Assembly (NCBI GenBank): GCA_947649495.1
Contig: CANSRU010000004.1
Span: 62,001-126,000, forward strand
Direction: 5' to 3'
Length of the DNA: 64,000 nucleotides
From: an uncultured Porphyromonadaceae bacterium
Lineage (GTDB): Bacteria; Bacteroidota; Bacteroidia; Bacteroidales; Muribaculaceae
A program made the position numbers and the translations under genes. Positions 32,590 to 40,648 of this stretch are shown here, one piece after another (the stretch's first letter is position 1; every line of letters starts with the position of its first letter). The notes under the pieces are model-generated. The model worked only from the letters and a program-made list of their open reading frames with translations. It was not told the DNA's origin and ran no database searches.

Positions 32590-33891
32590 TTATTTTGAAT
32601 GACTGTCAAAGTTGCCTGCCATAGCTATGCGGAGTGTGTCGGGATTGAGGTATAGCCGTGCCATATCGGCTATTGTGTCGGCCGTCAGGTCGTGAATGGC
32701 TTTTATCTTATTCTCGAAATATCCCTCGGGTATTCCGGTGGTGAGCATGGTTATATGATAGTCTGTGATGCTGAATGGGGAGTCGAGTGTTGAAGCCATC
32801 TGCGACAGCGCACACTGTTTGAGCCTGTAAAGTTCGTCACCCCGGCATGGATTGGTGCAAAGATTTGTGAGCTCCGCACGGATTTCGTCGATAAGTTGCG
32901 TAACGTTGTCATTGTCAGTCTCGCAGCTTATAAGGGTGTAGGCTCCGTCAGCCTGTCCGAGCAGCGAGGCACCAATGCCGTAGGTCAGTCCTTTTTCCTC
33001 GCGTATGTTCAGCATGAGGCGGCTTCCGAAATAGCCTCCGAGAGCCATCACGGTGAGATGCAGCGGAAGATAGTGCGGGTGGTGTCGCGGAATAGCCGGC
33101 ATGGTAAGGCATACGGCCGTCTGTAGGGCGCCGGGCATAGCGCTCTTGTGTACGGTGCCTTCAGGTGCGGGGGTGTAGCGGGTGATGAGTGGCGAGGGCT
33201 TTTCCGCGCCGGTCGGCAATGAGCCAAATGTGTCGGCTACAGCCTGCTCCACCTCCGGAGTGATTTCACCACACAGATACAGCGCGGTGTTGCCGGGAGT
33301 GATGTGTCGGGCGGCGAAGGTCCTTATTTCGTCGGCATTTATGCCACGTATCTCCTCCGGCGTGTCGGTGCGAGCCAGTGGATGTGTGGCTCCCATGGCC
33401 TGACGGTCGGACTCGCATCGGGCCACAAACGACACATCGCCTGCCGAAACTTCCAGATTACGTGCAAGAGCCTCGCGGCGCACATTGTAGGCTGCTTCAG
33501 GAAATGTGGGGTGGTAGAGCATATCGGCAAACACCGGGAGCACATGGCCTATATTGGCGTTGAGCGAAAACATGGAGTGCTGCATGAAATGTGACATGGG
33601 GGTGCTTTTCAGCCACGACCCATTGTAGTCCATTATCTCCGATATGGCTCCATCCGGATTTTTCACGCTCCCTTCACGCTGTGTGATAGATGTGAGAGCC
33701 GCTGTCGCCATGTGTCGCGCTTCGGCTTCTCCGCCGGTGGTTATGGCCGATATGTAGTTGACCGGTGAGTCACATTTATTATATATGTATAGGGGTATGC
33801 CGTTGGCCAATTCTTTCCGTTGCAACGGTGGAAGAATCATGGATGTCGCGGTGGCGACAGGTGGCGGTGTGGCTCGGAATGATTGGTTCAT
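32590..33891 (-). CDS. M16 (pitrilysin-like) protein lacking the zinc-protease motif
   Basis: The 433-residue protein has the two-lobed M16 fold pattern: an N-terminal domain (about 30-215) with NANIGHVLPVFADMLYHPTFPE, and a C-terminal domain with GGYFGSRLMLNIREEKGLTYGIGASL (about 275-300), the hallmark segment of M16 beta-type lobes. The HxxEH zinc motif expected near residue 60-70 is absent; that region reads ARHMATAALTSITQREGS. No signal peptide is evident. In mitochondrial processing peptidase and many bacterial pairs, an inactive subunit works with an active HxxEH partner. No such partner is adjacent. It is thus probably a non-catalytic subunit or a substrate-binding protein. Confidence 0.82.
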   Translation of the reverse strand: MNQSFRATPPPVATATSMILPPLQRKELANGIPLYIYNKCDSPVNYISAITTGGEAEARHMATAALTSITQREGSVKNPDGAISEIMDYNGSWLKSTPMSHFMQHSMFSLNANIGHVLPVFADMLYHPTFPEAAYNVRREALARNLEVSAGDVSFVARCESDRQAMGATHPLARTDTPEEIRGINADEIRTFAARHITPGNTALYLCGEITPEVEQAVADTFGSLPTGAEKPSPLITRYTPAPEGTVHKSAMPGALQTAVCLTMPAIPRHHPHYLPLHLTVMALGGYFGSRLMLNIREEKGLTYGIGASLLGQADGAYTLISCETDNDNVTQLIDEIRAELTNLCTNPCRGDELYRLKQCALSQMASTLDSPFSITDYHITMLTTGIPEGYFENKIKAIHDLTADTIADMARLYLNPDTLRIAMAGNFDSHSK

Positions 33892-34019
33892 TTTTATTGT
33901 TGACGGACTTTGTTGCCGGATAGTTATATTTAAATAATGTTAAAGTTTTGTGTCGGGATTCAACATCTTACAAAATTAGGATAAAAACCCTGATTGTTCA
34001 ATATTCGCAATCTTACAGT

Positions 34020-34050
34020 TTGTGACTGAATGTGAAAAGGTGTATATTTG
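34020..34050 (+). promoter_or_regulatory. Promoter of the T9SS/CotH gene pair
   Basis: TTG (34020-34022), 20-base spacer, TATATTTG (34043-34050). The first ATG lies 41 bases downstream. Confidence 0.7.
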
Positions 34051-34091
34051 TGCAGATATTAGTAATAATCAAAACATAAAACAATTATTAA

Positions 34092-34598
34092 ATGAGGAAA
34101 CTTTACTCCTGTGCTTTAGCTGCAGCGGTGGCGTTGGTCGCCTTACCTACTGCGGCGGCCGCCTACAAGAGTGTGGTGGTTAACCATGCCGATGGCGGCA
34201 CTACAAAAATTACCATGGAAAGCGGTATGACCACCAAGTTCGATGCAGGAAACCTGCTGCTTGAATGCGACAAGGGCGAGATTCGTCTTCCGGTTGAGAA
34301 TCTTAAAAACTGGACGTTCTCAGCTGAAAACGGGCTTGATAATCTGTGGGAAGATAAAACGCTGTCGGGCATAGATGCCGTAGGCAGCGATGTGGTGGGT
34401 CTTGAGCAGACCGGCGAACGTCTGTTGCTGACCAATCTTCCCGAGAAGTCCAAAGTGATGCTTGTGAGCATGGAAGGACGTGTGGTTGCGATGGCGACAG
34501 CCACCGGCACCTGCGAGCTGTCGCTCGCAGGCCTTTCGAAAGGCGTATATGTGTTGACCTACAATGAAAAATCTGTAAAAATAGCCCTGACCCGATGA
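34092..34598 (+). CDS. Small secreted protein with T9SS-type C-terminal domain
   Basis: The 168-residue protein has a clear signal peptide (ending AAAA, about residue 23). A short beta domain follows (about 25-85: VVVNHADGGTTKITMES, LPVENLKNWTFS). It ends with a segment with the hallmarks of a type A T9SS sorting domain (about 108-168: LLLTNLPEKSKVMLVSMEGRVVA, LSLAGLSKGVYVLTYN, KIALTR). T9SS substrates cross the outer membrane and are released or anchored through A-LPS. The gene overlaps the CotH kinase gene by 4 bases (ATGA), so the products are made together. Function otherwise unknown; possibly a partner or substrate of the CotH protein. Confidence 0.72.
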   Translation: MRKLYSCALAAAVALVALPTAAAAYKSVVVNHADGGTTKITMESGMTTKFDAGNLLLECDKGEIRLPVENLKNWTFSAENGLDNLWEDKTLSGIDAVGSDVVGLEQTGERLLLTNLPEKSKVMLVSMEGRVVAMATATGTCELSLAGLSKGVYVLTYNEKSVKIALTR

Positions 34599-36034
34599 AA
34601 AAAGTAACATTATTGGCGGCTTCGGTAATGATATCCGTAGCTGCGTTTGCACAGAACGAACATATCCATGTGTTCCGCAACGACAAGGTTTTCAATAGTT
34701 TCAAGGGTTCGGAGGTGGAGACAATCACTTACTCCGGCGGTACTGAGGGCTATACAAAAATGACTGTGAACGGTGCCGACGGCACATCCACCACAATAGA
34801 TATGAGTGCAGTAGACAGTGTGGCTGTACGTGCCACCGGACTGCCTGAATTTCATGTCACATTGACCGATTATCCCGATTTTGAAGACTTGAAAACCGAG
34901 TGGGGAAAATCGCATGTCTACGCAGCGACTCTCCGTATGGATGGCAACGGTATGTACAATGACCTTCCCGAGCAGACTGTGGAATTCCGCGGACGTGGTA
35001 ACTCGACCTGGGGTATGGCCAAGAAACCTTATAGATTCAAACTTGGCAGTAAGACAAAAGTGTGCGGGCTTCCCAAGGCTAAGACATTTGCCCTGATTGC
35101 CAACTATATCGACTGCTCGCTTATGCGTAACACGGTGGCACTCTGGACTGCCAACTATCTTGAAATGCCATACTCCAACCACTGTGTGCCTGTGAAAGTG
35201 TATCTCAACGGTCACTATAAGGGCGCCTACATGCTTACCGAGAAAATCGGAATCGGCGGAGGAAGCGTGGACATAGATGAATACAAGGGCATGCTCTTTG
35301 AACTTGATTCCAATTACGATGAGGATTTCAAATATAAGTTTCAATGGAATGGCAATAAACTGTTGCCCATTATGGTGAAAGATCCTGATTTGAATGAGAT
35401 AGCTGATTCACTGAAAACTACCGCAACCGCTTATTTCCAGAAATGGCAGAACGACTTCTCTACTTTTGCAAATGCTGTGGTTTCTACCCCTACATCCGGA
35501 AGCCTGAAAGATTATGTGGATATAGAATCGGTGGTTAACTATTTTATGGTCAATGGTCTTGCAAATAACCACGAGCTTCAACACCCCAAAAGTTTCTATA
35601 TACATAAGGACAGTATAGATGGTGTTTACAAGTTTGGTCCGGTATGGGACTTTGACTGGGCATTCACGTTTGACGGTGCCGAAGGTGCTTCGGCCACTGT
35701 CCCTCTTGTAGCTCGGGATGGTGATGCCAATGGATATTCATTTATCAAGGCTTTGCTGTCGAATGAGGAAATCCGTGCCTTATACAAGGAAAAATGGGAT
35801 GCTTTTGTAAAAGATGGTTATCCCAAGTTGCAGGCTTATATGGAGCAATATGCCACTATGATTGAGCCTTCGGCCAAAGAAAACGGATTGCTGTGGCCGG
35901 CCGATTATTCGGTTTCGTGGAGGCAAAGCGAGAGCTCGTGGGAATTCCGCAAGAATTTCGCTGCACTGAAGGCTTGGATTGACCAGCGCATAGCTTACTG
36001 CAACAGTCACAAGAATTTTGGTCTGTACGAATAA
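34595..36034 (+). CDS. Secreted CotH-type protein kinase
   Basis: The 479-residue protein has a signal peptide (ending AFA, about residue 19) and an N-terminal beta module (about 22-85). A CotH kinase domain follows, with PEQTVEFRGRGNSTW, KKPYRFKL, NYIDCSLMRNTVALW, CVPVKVYLNGHYKGAYMLTEKI and the DFDWAF metal-binding region (about 350). In Bacillus, CotH phosphorylates spore-coat proteins. This non-sporulating bacterium must use it on exported or surface targets. The N-terminal module resembles that of the upstream T9SS-tagged protein (VN-ADG-T pattern), suggesting the two evolved or act together. I see no T9SS domain at its own C-terminus. Confidence 0.85.
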   Translation: MKKVTLLAASVMISVAAFAQNEHIHVFRNDKVFNSFKGSEVETITYSGGTEGYTKMTVNGADGTSTTIDMSAVDSVAVRATGLPEFHVTLTDYPDFEDLKTEWGKSHVYAATLRMDGNGMYNDLPEQTVEFRGRGNSTWGMAKKPYRFKLGSKTKVCGLPKAKTFALIANYIDCSLMRNTVALWTANYLEMPYSNHCVPVKVYLNGHYKGAYMLTEKIGIGGGSVDIDEYKGMLFELDSNYDEDFKYKFQWNGNKLLPIMVKDPDLNEIADSLKTTATAYFQKWQNDFSTFANAVVSTPTSGSLKDYVDIESVVNYFMVNGLANNHELQHPKSFYIHKDSIDGVYKFGPVWDFDWAFTFDGAEGASATVPLVARDGDANGYSFIKALLSNEEIRALYKEKWDAFVKDGYPKLQAYMEQYATMIEPSAKENGLLWPADYSVSWRQSESSWEFRKNFAALKAWIDQRIAYCNSHKNFGLYE

Positions 36035-36046
36035 AGCGCAGTTACT

Positions 36047-36098
36047 TTGACCCAACAATAAAGGCATGCCATCCGGCATGCCTTTATTGTTGGGTCAA
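36047..36098. terminator. Very strong bidirectional terminator
   Basis: A 24-bp perfect stem (arms 36047-36070 and 36075-36098, loop ATCC) lies between two convergent genes. Confidence 0.85.
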
Positions 36099-36105
36099 CC
36101 AGAAG

Positions 36106-36915
36106 TTAAAAAAGTTGTTCCATTATGGCCATTGCATCGCGCCGCGATGCGTCGATTAGTGCCGGAACGTGGGCATCGCTGTTCACTATAATAGGCACGC
36201 CGGCCTGGTGAAGCCGCTTCCAGTGGCGTATGGCCGGGAACATGCGGTGGTGGTCGGTCCAGGCCTTGGTGTTGATCTCAACTGTCAGGCCGGAGTCAAT
36301 CAGGGCGTCAATCAATTGGTCGACCCGATTCTGATACCAAGGCTCATGCTCTATGCCGGGATGATAGTGCGAGGCGTTGTGTCCAATCTTGTCAAGATGG
36401 CCTATTAAGTCGAATCCTCCGGCTTCTACCATGGCGTGCGATTGGTCGTAAAATGTATTGACCACATAGCGTATGTCGCCATGGAAATGCTCGTCCATCT
36501 TTCGGCGGAAACTGTCGTATCGGCCGTCAATATCCACCAGTGTGCCATCCTGTGCCGGGATGAAATGTACGGACCCAATGCGGTAATCAAGGGGCAGGGT
36601 CTGGAAGTAGGGGTGCGACGGTCCCCATTCATTGCCGAGATAGTCTATCTCCATGGCTGAGTAGAATTGTGTCTGTCCGGCATACAGGGCTTTAAGCCGC
36701 GCCACCTCGTCGAGAAACATGGGAACTTGTTCCATAGACATGTTGCATGGCGACTCTATGGGCACCGGCGAGTGCGGCGAAAAACCGTAGTGGGTGAATC
36801 CCCGGGCCACGGCTTCGGCGGCAAACTCGGCCATGGTGGCGCGTCCGTCGCAGAACTGCGTGTGAGAGTGAAAATTATATGCGGTCGAAGAATTTATCAG
36901 AGTTATGAAGTCCAT
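36106..36915 (-). CDS. PHP-family phosphatase, histidinol-phosphatase type
   Basis: The 269-residue protein has the PHP metal-binding motifs: FHSHTQFCDGRA (about 16-27), the central Glu/His residues in FYSAMEIDYLG, GSVHFIP and GGFDLIGHLDKIGHN, and the C-terminal VNSDAHVPALI. PHP histidinol-phosphatases dephosphorylate L-histidinol-phosphate in histidine synthesis using a trinuclear metal site. The match is to the HisK-type PHP enzyme, but other phosphoesters are possible. It lies 2 bases downstream of cstA on the same strand; no other his gene is near. Confidence 0.8.
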   Translation of the reverse strand: MDFITLINSSTAYNFHSHTQFCDGRATMAEFAAEAVARGFTHYGFSPHSPVPIESPCNMSMEQVPMFLDEVARLKALYAGQTQFYSAMEIDYLGNEWGPSHPYFQTLPLDYRIGSVHFIPAQDGTLVDIDGRYDSFRRKMDEHFHGDIRYVVNTFYDQSHAMVEAGGFDLIGHLDKIGHNASHYHPGIEHEPWYQNRVDQLIDALIDSGLTVEINTKAWTDHHRMFPAIRHWKRLHQAGVPIIVNSDAHVPALIDASRRDAMAIMEQLF

Positions 36916-36917
36916 GG

Positions 36918-38357
36918 TCAGTCAACGATGAGTTTTGTGGAATACTTGCGTTTCGAGATGTAGAACAGTGCCGACAGTGCCACTGCGGCAGTAACGCCGG
37001 CCGATGCGGCTATGGTGATGCCGAGTCCGAAACCCTCCGGATGTGGTGCCGACAGCAGGTAGCTTACGCTTACGGCAGTCATGAACATGGCCGGAAGCAT
37101 GGCTATGATGTAGGGTTTGCGATGCCGGGCGAGATATACAGTGATGGCCCAGAGGGTGAACACGGCGAGTGTCTGGTTGCACCAGGCGAAGTAGCGCCAC
37201 AGCACACTGAAATCCATCATCATCACTATGGCCGTCGCGGCGAATATGGGAAGAGCCACCACTAAGCGTCGCCATAGCGGTGCCTGGTCGAAATTCAGGA
37301 AGTCGGCCACCGTGAGCCTTGCGCTTCTCAAGGCTGTGTCGCCGGTGGTGATGGGTGCGGCCACCACTCCAAGTATGGCCAGCACACCGCCGAAGGTGCC
37401 GAGCCAGCCGAACGATACATCGTGGACCAGTGACCCTGCGCTGTGTCCCGGTTCCGACAGGTAGGCGCTGAGTTGTTCGTACCCGCCGGTAAATGCCACA
37501 GCTCCCGCAGCCCAGATAAGTGCCACAATGCCTTCGGCCACCATTGCTCCGTAGAATATCGGTCGGGCCAGGCGCTCGTTGGTGAGACACCGCGCCATCA
37601 TGGGCGACTGTGTGGCGTGGAAACCTGAGATGGCTCCGCAGGCTATGCTCACGAACATCATTGGAAATATCGGGTTGCCGTTGGAGAGCGGATTGTGGAA
37701 TCCATCGGCGAAACTTACCGGAATCGACACATCGGAAAAGAGCAGCACTCCAAGTATCCCCGCGGCCATAAACAGCAGGGCGAATCCGAACAGCGGATAT
37801 AGGTTCCCTATCAGTTTGTCTATCGGCAAAAGAGTGGCAAGGATATAATAGGCGAATATAACCACTACCCAGAAAGTGGCATCAAGCGCCGCAGGGGTCA
37901 TGGATGCGAGCAGTCCGGCAGGTGTTATCACAAACACTGCGGCTACAAGTATAAGCAGAAGCACTGAAAAGCCGCGCATCAGTTGCTTTATGCCGTTGCC
38001 AAGCTCTCCGCCTACAATTTCTGGTAGCGATGCTCCTCCCTTGCGTATTGATATCACTCCGGAGCAGAAGTCGTGGACTCCACCGGCAAATATGGTGCCG
38101 AGCGCTATCCACAGAAAGGCCGCGGGACCGAACATTATGCCCATTATGGCTCCGAATATAGGGCCGAGGCCGGCTATGTTCAGGAATTGTATCAGGAATA
38201 CTTTCCATGGCGGGAGAGGGCGGTAGTCTATGTCGTCACGCATGTTTTCCGCGGGCATTTTCCTTTTCGGGTCAGTGCCCATAATGCGGTCGACCACGGT
38301 GCCGTATATCAGGTATCCGCCTATAAGTATGGCGAGGGAGATGAGAAAAGATGTCAC
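36918..38357 (-). CDS. cstA: Carbon starvation protein A-type membrane transporter
   Basis: The 479-residue protein has about 13 predicted transmembrane helices. CstA signatures are present: YGTVVDRIMGTD, QFLNIAGLGPIFGAIMG, GTIFAGGVHDF, SGFHATQSPMMARC and GDTALRSARLTVADF. In enterobacteria CstA/BtsT proteins import peptides or pyruvate on carbon starvation. This is the short form (the E. coli protein has 701 residues) and lacks the long C-terminal extension, as is usual in Bacteroidetes. The substrate cannot be read. It is transcribed with the PHP phosphatase (2-base gap). Confidence 0.9.
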   Translation of the reverse strand: MTSFLISLAILIGGYLIYGTVVDRIMGTDPKRKMPAENMRDDIDYRPLPPWKVFLIQFLNIAGLGPIFGAIMGIMFGPAAFLWIALGTIFAGGVHDFCSGVISIRKGGASLPEIVGGELGNGIKQLMRGFSVLLLILVAAVFVITPAGLLASMTPAALDATFWVVVIFAYYILATLLPIDKLIGNLYPLFGFALLFMAAGILGVLLFSDVSIPVSFADGFHNPLSNGNPIFPMMFVSIACGAISGFHATQSPMMARCLTNERLARPIFYGAMVAEGIVALIWAAGAVAFTGGYEQLSAYLSEPGHSAGSLVHDVSFGWLGTFGGVLAILGVVAAPITTGDTALRSARLTVADFLNFDQAPLWRRLVVALPIFAATAIVMMMDFSVLWRYFAWCNQTLAVFTLWAITVYLARHRKPYIIAMLPAMFMTAVSVSYLLSAPHPEGFGLGITIAASAGVTAAVALSALFYISKRKYSTKLIVD

Positions 38358-38403
38358 GATGTGATAGTGAAAATGGTGTGTTATGGAATGTATTGGTCCG
38401 GAT

Positions 38404-39669
38404 TTATCGTCCGGTTTCGGCTTTGACCACTGAATTGGCTATGCGCTGTAAGGATTTCCGGTCGTTTTCAAGCTGTTGCTCCGAGCGCAGTATCTCTTCC
38501 GACACTCTTTTGTCGCCCCGGGCATACACAGCGCGTAGTCCGGCCACTTTGCGCTCCATAAGGTGAAGCCGCTTGCTTGCGTTGAGGTATTCCTGCATGG
38601 CAGCCGCCCCGGCCGGTGTGCGGAAATCGCTCATGGAAGTATATGTTTTTCCACCCGGCATAGCGAATCTGAACGATTGCCGGTTGTTGTCGGTAGAGTC
38701 GGTGCTCAGCGGTTCGGATATTTTGTCAAGTATCGTGGTGTAGTCGGCATCCTCGTTCTGAGTGGCGGCTATGGAAGTGAGTTTTGCGCGGTCGGCGAGG
38801 TCTGGTGTGTCCACCGGATAGTTTATGCGCAGTTCCTGCGGTACAAACACATAGATGGTGATTTTTCCGGGTATCTGATTGCGGTCGGTGGCCCACCATC
38901 CGGCTCCTGTAATCTCGTCGATGGCAAGTAGATAGTCGTTGTGTATGGAGTTGTAAGGCATCCCCATGTTCTGTGGTTGGAGAAATTCCTCGCCATTGTT
39001 GCGGGATATGAATATGTCGTAACCGCCTATCGAGCCCTCTCCATCGGAAGCGTAGTAGAGTGTCACACCATCGCTGAGCAGAAACGGATAGTTGGCGTTT
39101 GCGCCAAGTCCGAGCGCATCGCCCAATGAGTGAGGCGTTTCCCATGAGCCGTCGGCGAGGTGAGTCGATTCCATAAGCCGGTATTTACCGTCGTCGGCTT
39201 TCGCACCCCATATCATTGTCTCGCCGTTTTCGGTCAGGAACACCGAAGTCTCATCGCCGTTAACAAATCGGTCGGGTAGGGCGTATGTGCCGGTAAAAGA
39301 GCCTGTTGGAGCCGACAATCTGTACGCCTTGAAAAACTGGTCGGCATCTACGGTAATGCTGTCAATCACGGCTATCTTCTCCACGCGGTCAAGCATGGAG
39401 CGTCCGAGGTTGATGCGTGCGGTAAGGCTCTCAACAGCCTCGCTGTCGGGGGTCTTTTTTGATTTGCGGCATTGGGTGTCGTAGTCCTCAAGCAATTGTT
39501 CGGCGTCGTCAAACCGATATTCCTCAAAGGCTTTTACTGCCTGCGACATTATCGCTTCGGCACTTACGGTCGGTTTTGATGTTTTTCCTTTCGGGCGGGC
39601 AGCCTGCATGGCGACCGTTGAGAACAGTAGTGCCGAGGCTATGGTCAATATGCGGAAATGTAATTTCAT
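38404..39669 (-). CDS. Secreted PD40-like beta-propeller protein
   Basis: The 421-residue protein starts at 39669 (MKLHFRILTIAS). Its signal peptide ends MQAA (about residue 27). A helical, TPR-like segment (about 35-100: AFEEYRFDDAEQLLEDYDTQC) is followed by propeller blades typical of PD40 repeats (about 150-290; LTENGETMIWGAK, GANANYPFLLSDGVTLYYASDGEGSIGGYDIFISR). The last third is helical and Lys/Arg-rich. PD40/TPR combinations occur in outer membrane-associated proteins such as PorE-like T9SS components, which also carry an OmpA domain. That OmpA domain is absent here. Likely periplasmic or outer membrane-associated; precise role unknown. Confidence 0.72.
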   Translation of the reverse strand: MKLHFRILTIASALLFSTVAMQAARPKGKTSKPTVSAEAIMSQAVKAFEEYRFDDAEQLLEDYDTQCRKSKKTPDSEAVESLTARINLGRSMLDRVEKIAVIDSITVDADQFFKAYRLSAPTGSFTGTYALPDRFVNGDETSVFLTENGETMIWGAKADDGKYRLMESTHLADGSWETPHSLGDALGLGANANYPFLLSDGVTLYYASDGEGSIGGYDIFISRNNGEEFLQPQNMGMPYNSIHNDYLLAIDEITGAGWWATDRNQIPGKITIYVFVPQELRINYPVDTPDLADRAKLTSIAATQNEDADYTTILDKISEPLSTDSTDNNRQSFRFAMPGGKTYTSMSDFRTPAGAAAMQEYLNASKRLHLMERKVAGLRAVYARGDKRVSEEILRSEQQLENDRKSLQRIANSVVKAETGR

Positions 39670-39690
39670 CTGTGCGGATGTTGATTTATA

Positions 39691-39698
39691 CAAAATTA
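39691..39698 (-). promoter_or_regulatory. -7 box of the PD40 protein gene
   Basis: The complement of CAAAATTA reads TAATTTTG, 21 bases before the start codon. No clear TTG upstream. Confidence 0.5.
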
Positions 39699-39742
39699 CA
39701 TATTATCCTGCTAATGCGGTGCTGCACTGATGTTAAAATTGC

Positions 39743-40309
39743 TTAGGGTATGTCTATGAGTTTGTGAGTCTGTAGCGACAGACGCCAGTGAGGATTGTTG
39801 ATGATATACTCCACCGTCTGAGGAATGTTGGCTCCGGAACAAGGTTGCAGAAAGTGATGTCGGGCCTCAGGGAGCGATGTCCTGATGGATTCCACGTCCT
39901 GTTGCCGGTACACAATCTTCAGTTCGTCTATACGGTCTATGTGCCATGGCCGTTCCTTGGGGGAGCATGTAACCCAGTCCACTCCTTCAGGCACCGGCAT
40001 GGAGCCGTTGGTCTCCACGGCTATGAAATATCCGGCGTCTTTGAGCGCAGCGGTCAGTGTCCTGTCGAGTTGAAGCAGCGGTTCGCCTCCGGTCACCACT
40101 ACGTGGCGCAGATTGAATCCACTTATGCGGTCGATTATTTCGCCGGCAGTCATTTCAGTGGCTGCACTGTGGTCAGTGTCGCAGAATGAGCAGTTGCGGT
40201 TACATCCGCTCATGCGGATGAACACTGATGGCGTACCGGTGAAATATCCTTCGCCCTGCAGCGAACGGAATATCTCGTTTATGCGGTATGTACGTTCAGT
40301 CCCGCTCAT
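39743..40309 (-). CDS. queE: 7-carboxy-7-deazaguanine synthase (radical SAM)
   Basis: The 188-residue radical SAM enzyme converts 6-carboxytetrahydropterin to CDG in preQ0/queuosine synthesis. The iron-sulfur motif is CNRNCSFCDT (CxxxCxxC, about residues 31-40), preceded by LQGEGYFTGTPSVFIRMSG. SAM contacts are in VVTGGEPLLQ (about 71-80), and the C-terminal LSLQTHKLIDIP matches bacterial QueE. It overlaps queD by 14 bases, so the two are translationally coupled. The product eventually feeds Tgt, encoded near 16 kb. Confidence 0.93.
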   Translation of the reverse strand: MSGTERTYRINEIFRSLQGEGYFTGTPSVFIRMSGCNRNCSFCDTDHSAATEMTAGEIIDRISGFNLRHVVVTGGEPLLQLDRTLTAALKDAGYFIAVETNGSMPVPEGVDWVTCSPKERPWHIDRIDELKIVYRQQDVESIRTSLPEARHHFLQPCSGANIPQTVEYIINNPHWRLSLQTHKLIDIP

Positions 40310-40628
40310 AGGCCGCTATGTTACCTTCGCTCTCCTGTACCTCCACGCGATAGCAGTTTGGGATGCGTTCGCACACCCACCGGGCTATGTTCTCGGCAGT
40401 GGGGTTGAAGTCGAAAAGCTCGTTGAAATTCTTGTGGTCGAGAAATTCTGCTATGTCGCGTTTTATAAGTGAGAAGTCGGCCACCATTCCGTTTTCATTC
40501 AGCTCCTCGGCCCGACACATCACGGTTATTATCCAATTGTGGCCATGGAGTGAGGTGCACTTGCTCGGATAGTTGAGACGCAAGCTGTGGGAGCCGGCTA
40601 TTTCAAGTCGTTTGGTTACGTAATACAT
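40296..40628 (-). CDS. queD: 6-carboxy-5,6,7,8-tetrahydropterin synthase
   Basis: The 110-residue enzyme belongs to the PTPS/QueD family and makes 6-carboxytetrahydropterin from dihydroneopterin triphosphate. The zinc-binding histidines appear in AGSHSL and SLHGHNW (about 13 and 28-30). The catalytic Cys is in KCTSLHGH (about 24), and the C-terminal PTAENIARW holds the conserved Glu. It overlaps queE and is separated by 20 bases from cca upstream, so it belongs to the rny-queE run. Confidence 0.93.
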   Translation of the reverse strand: MYYVTKRLEIAGSHSLRLNYPSKCTSLHGHNWIITVMCRAEELNENGMVADFSLIKRDIAEFLDHKNFNELFDFNPTAENIARWVCERIPNCYRVEVQESEGNIAAYERD

Positions 40629-40648
40629 AATGTGTTGTACGGATTTGA

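Noticed and set aside
34595-36034. Spore-coat role for the CotH-type protein
   Set aside because: The surrounding genes are those of a non-sporulating Gram-negative bacterium, so only the kinase fold, not the sporulation role, can be carried over.
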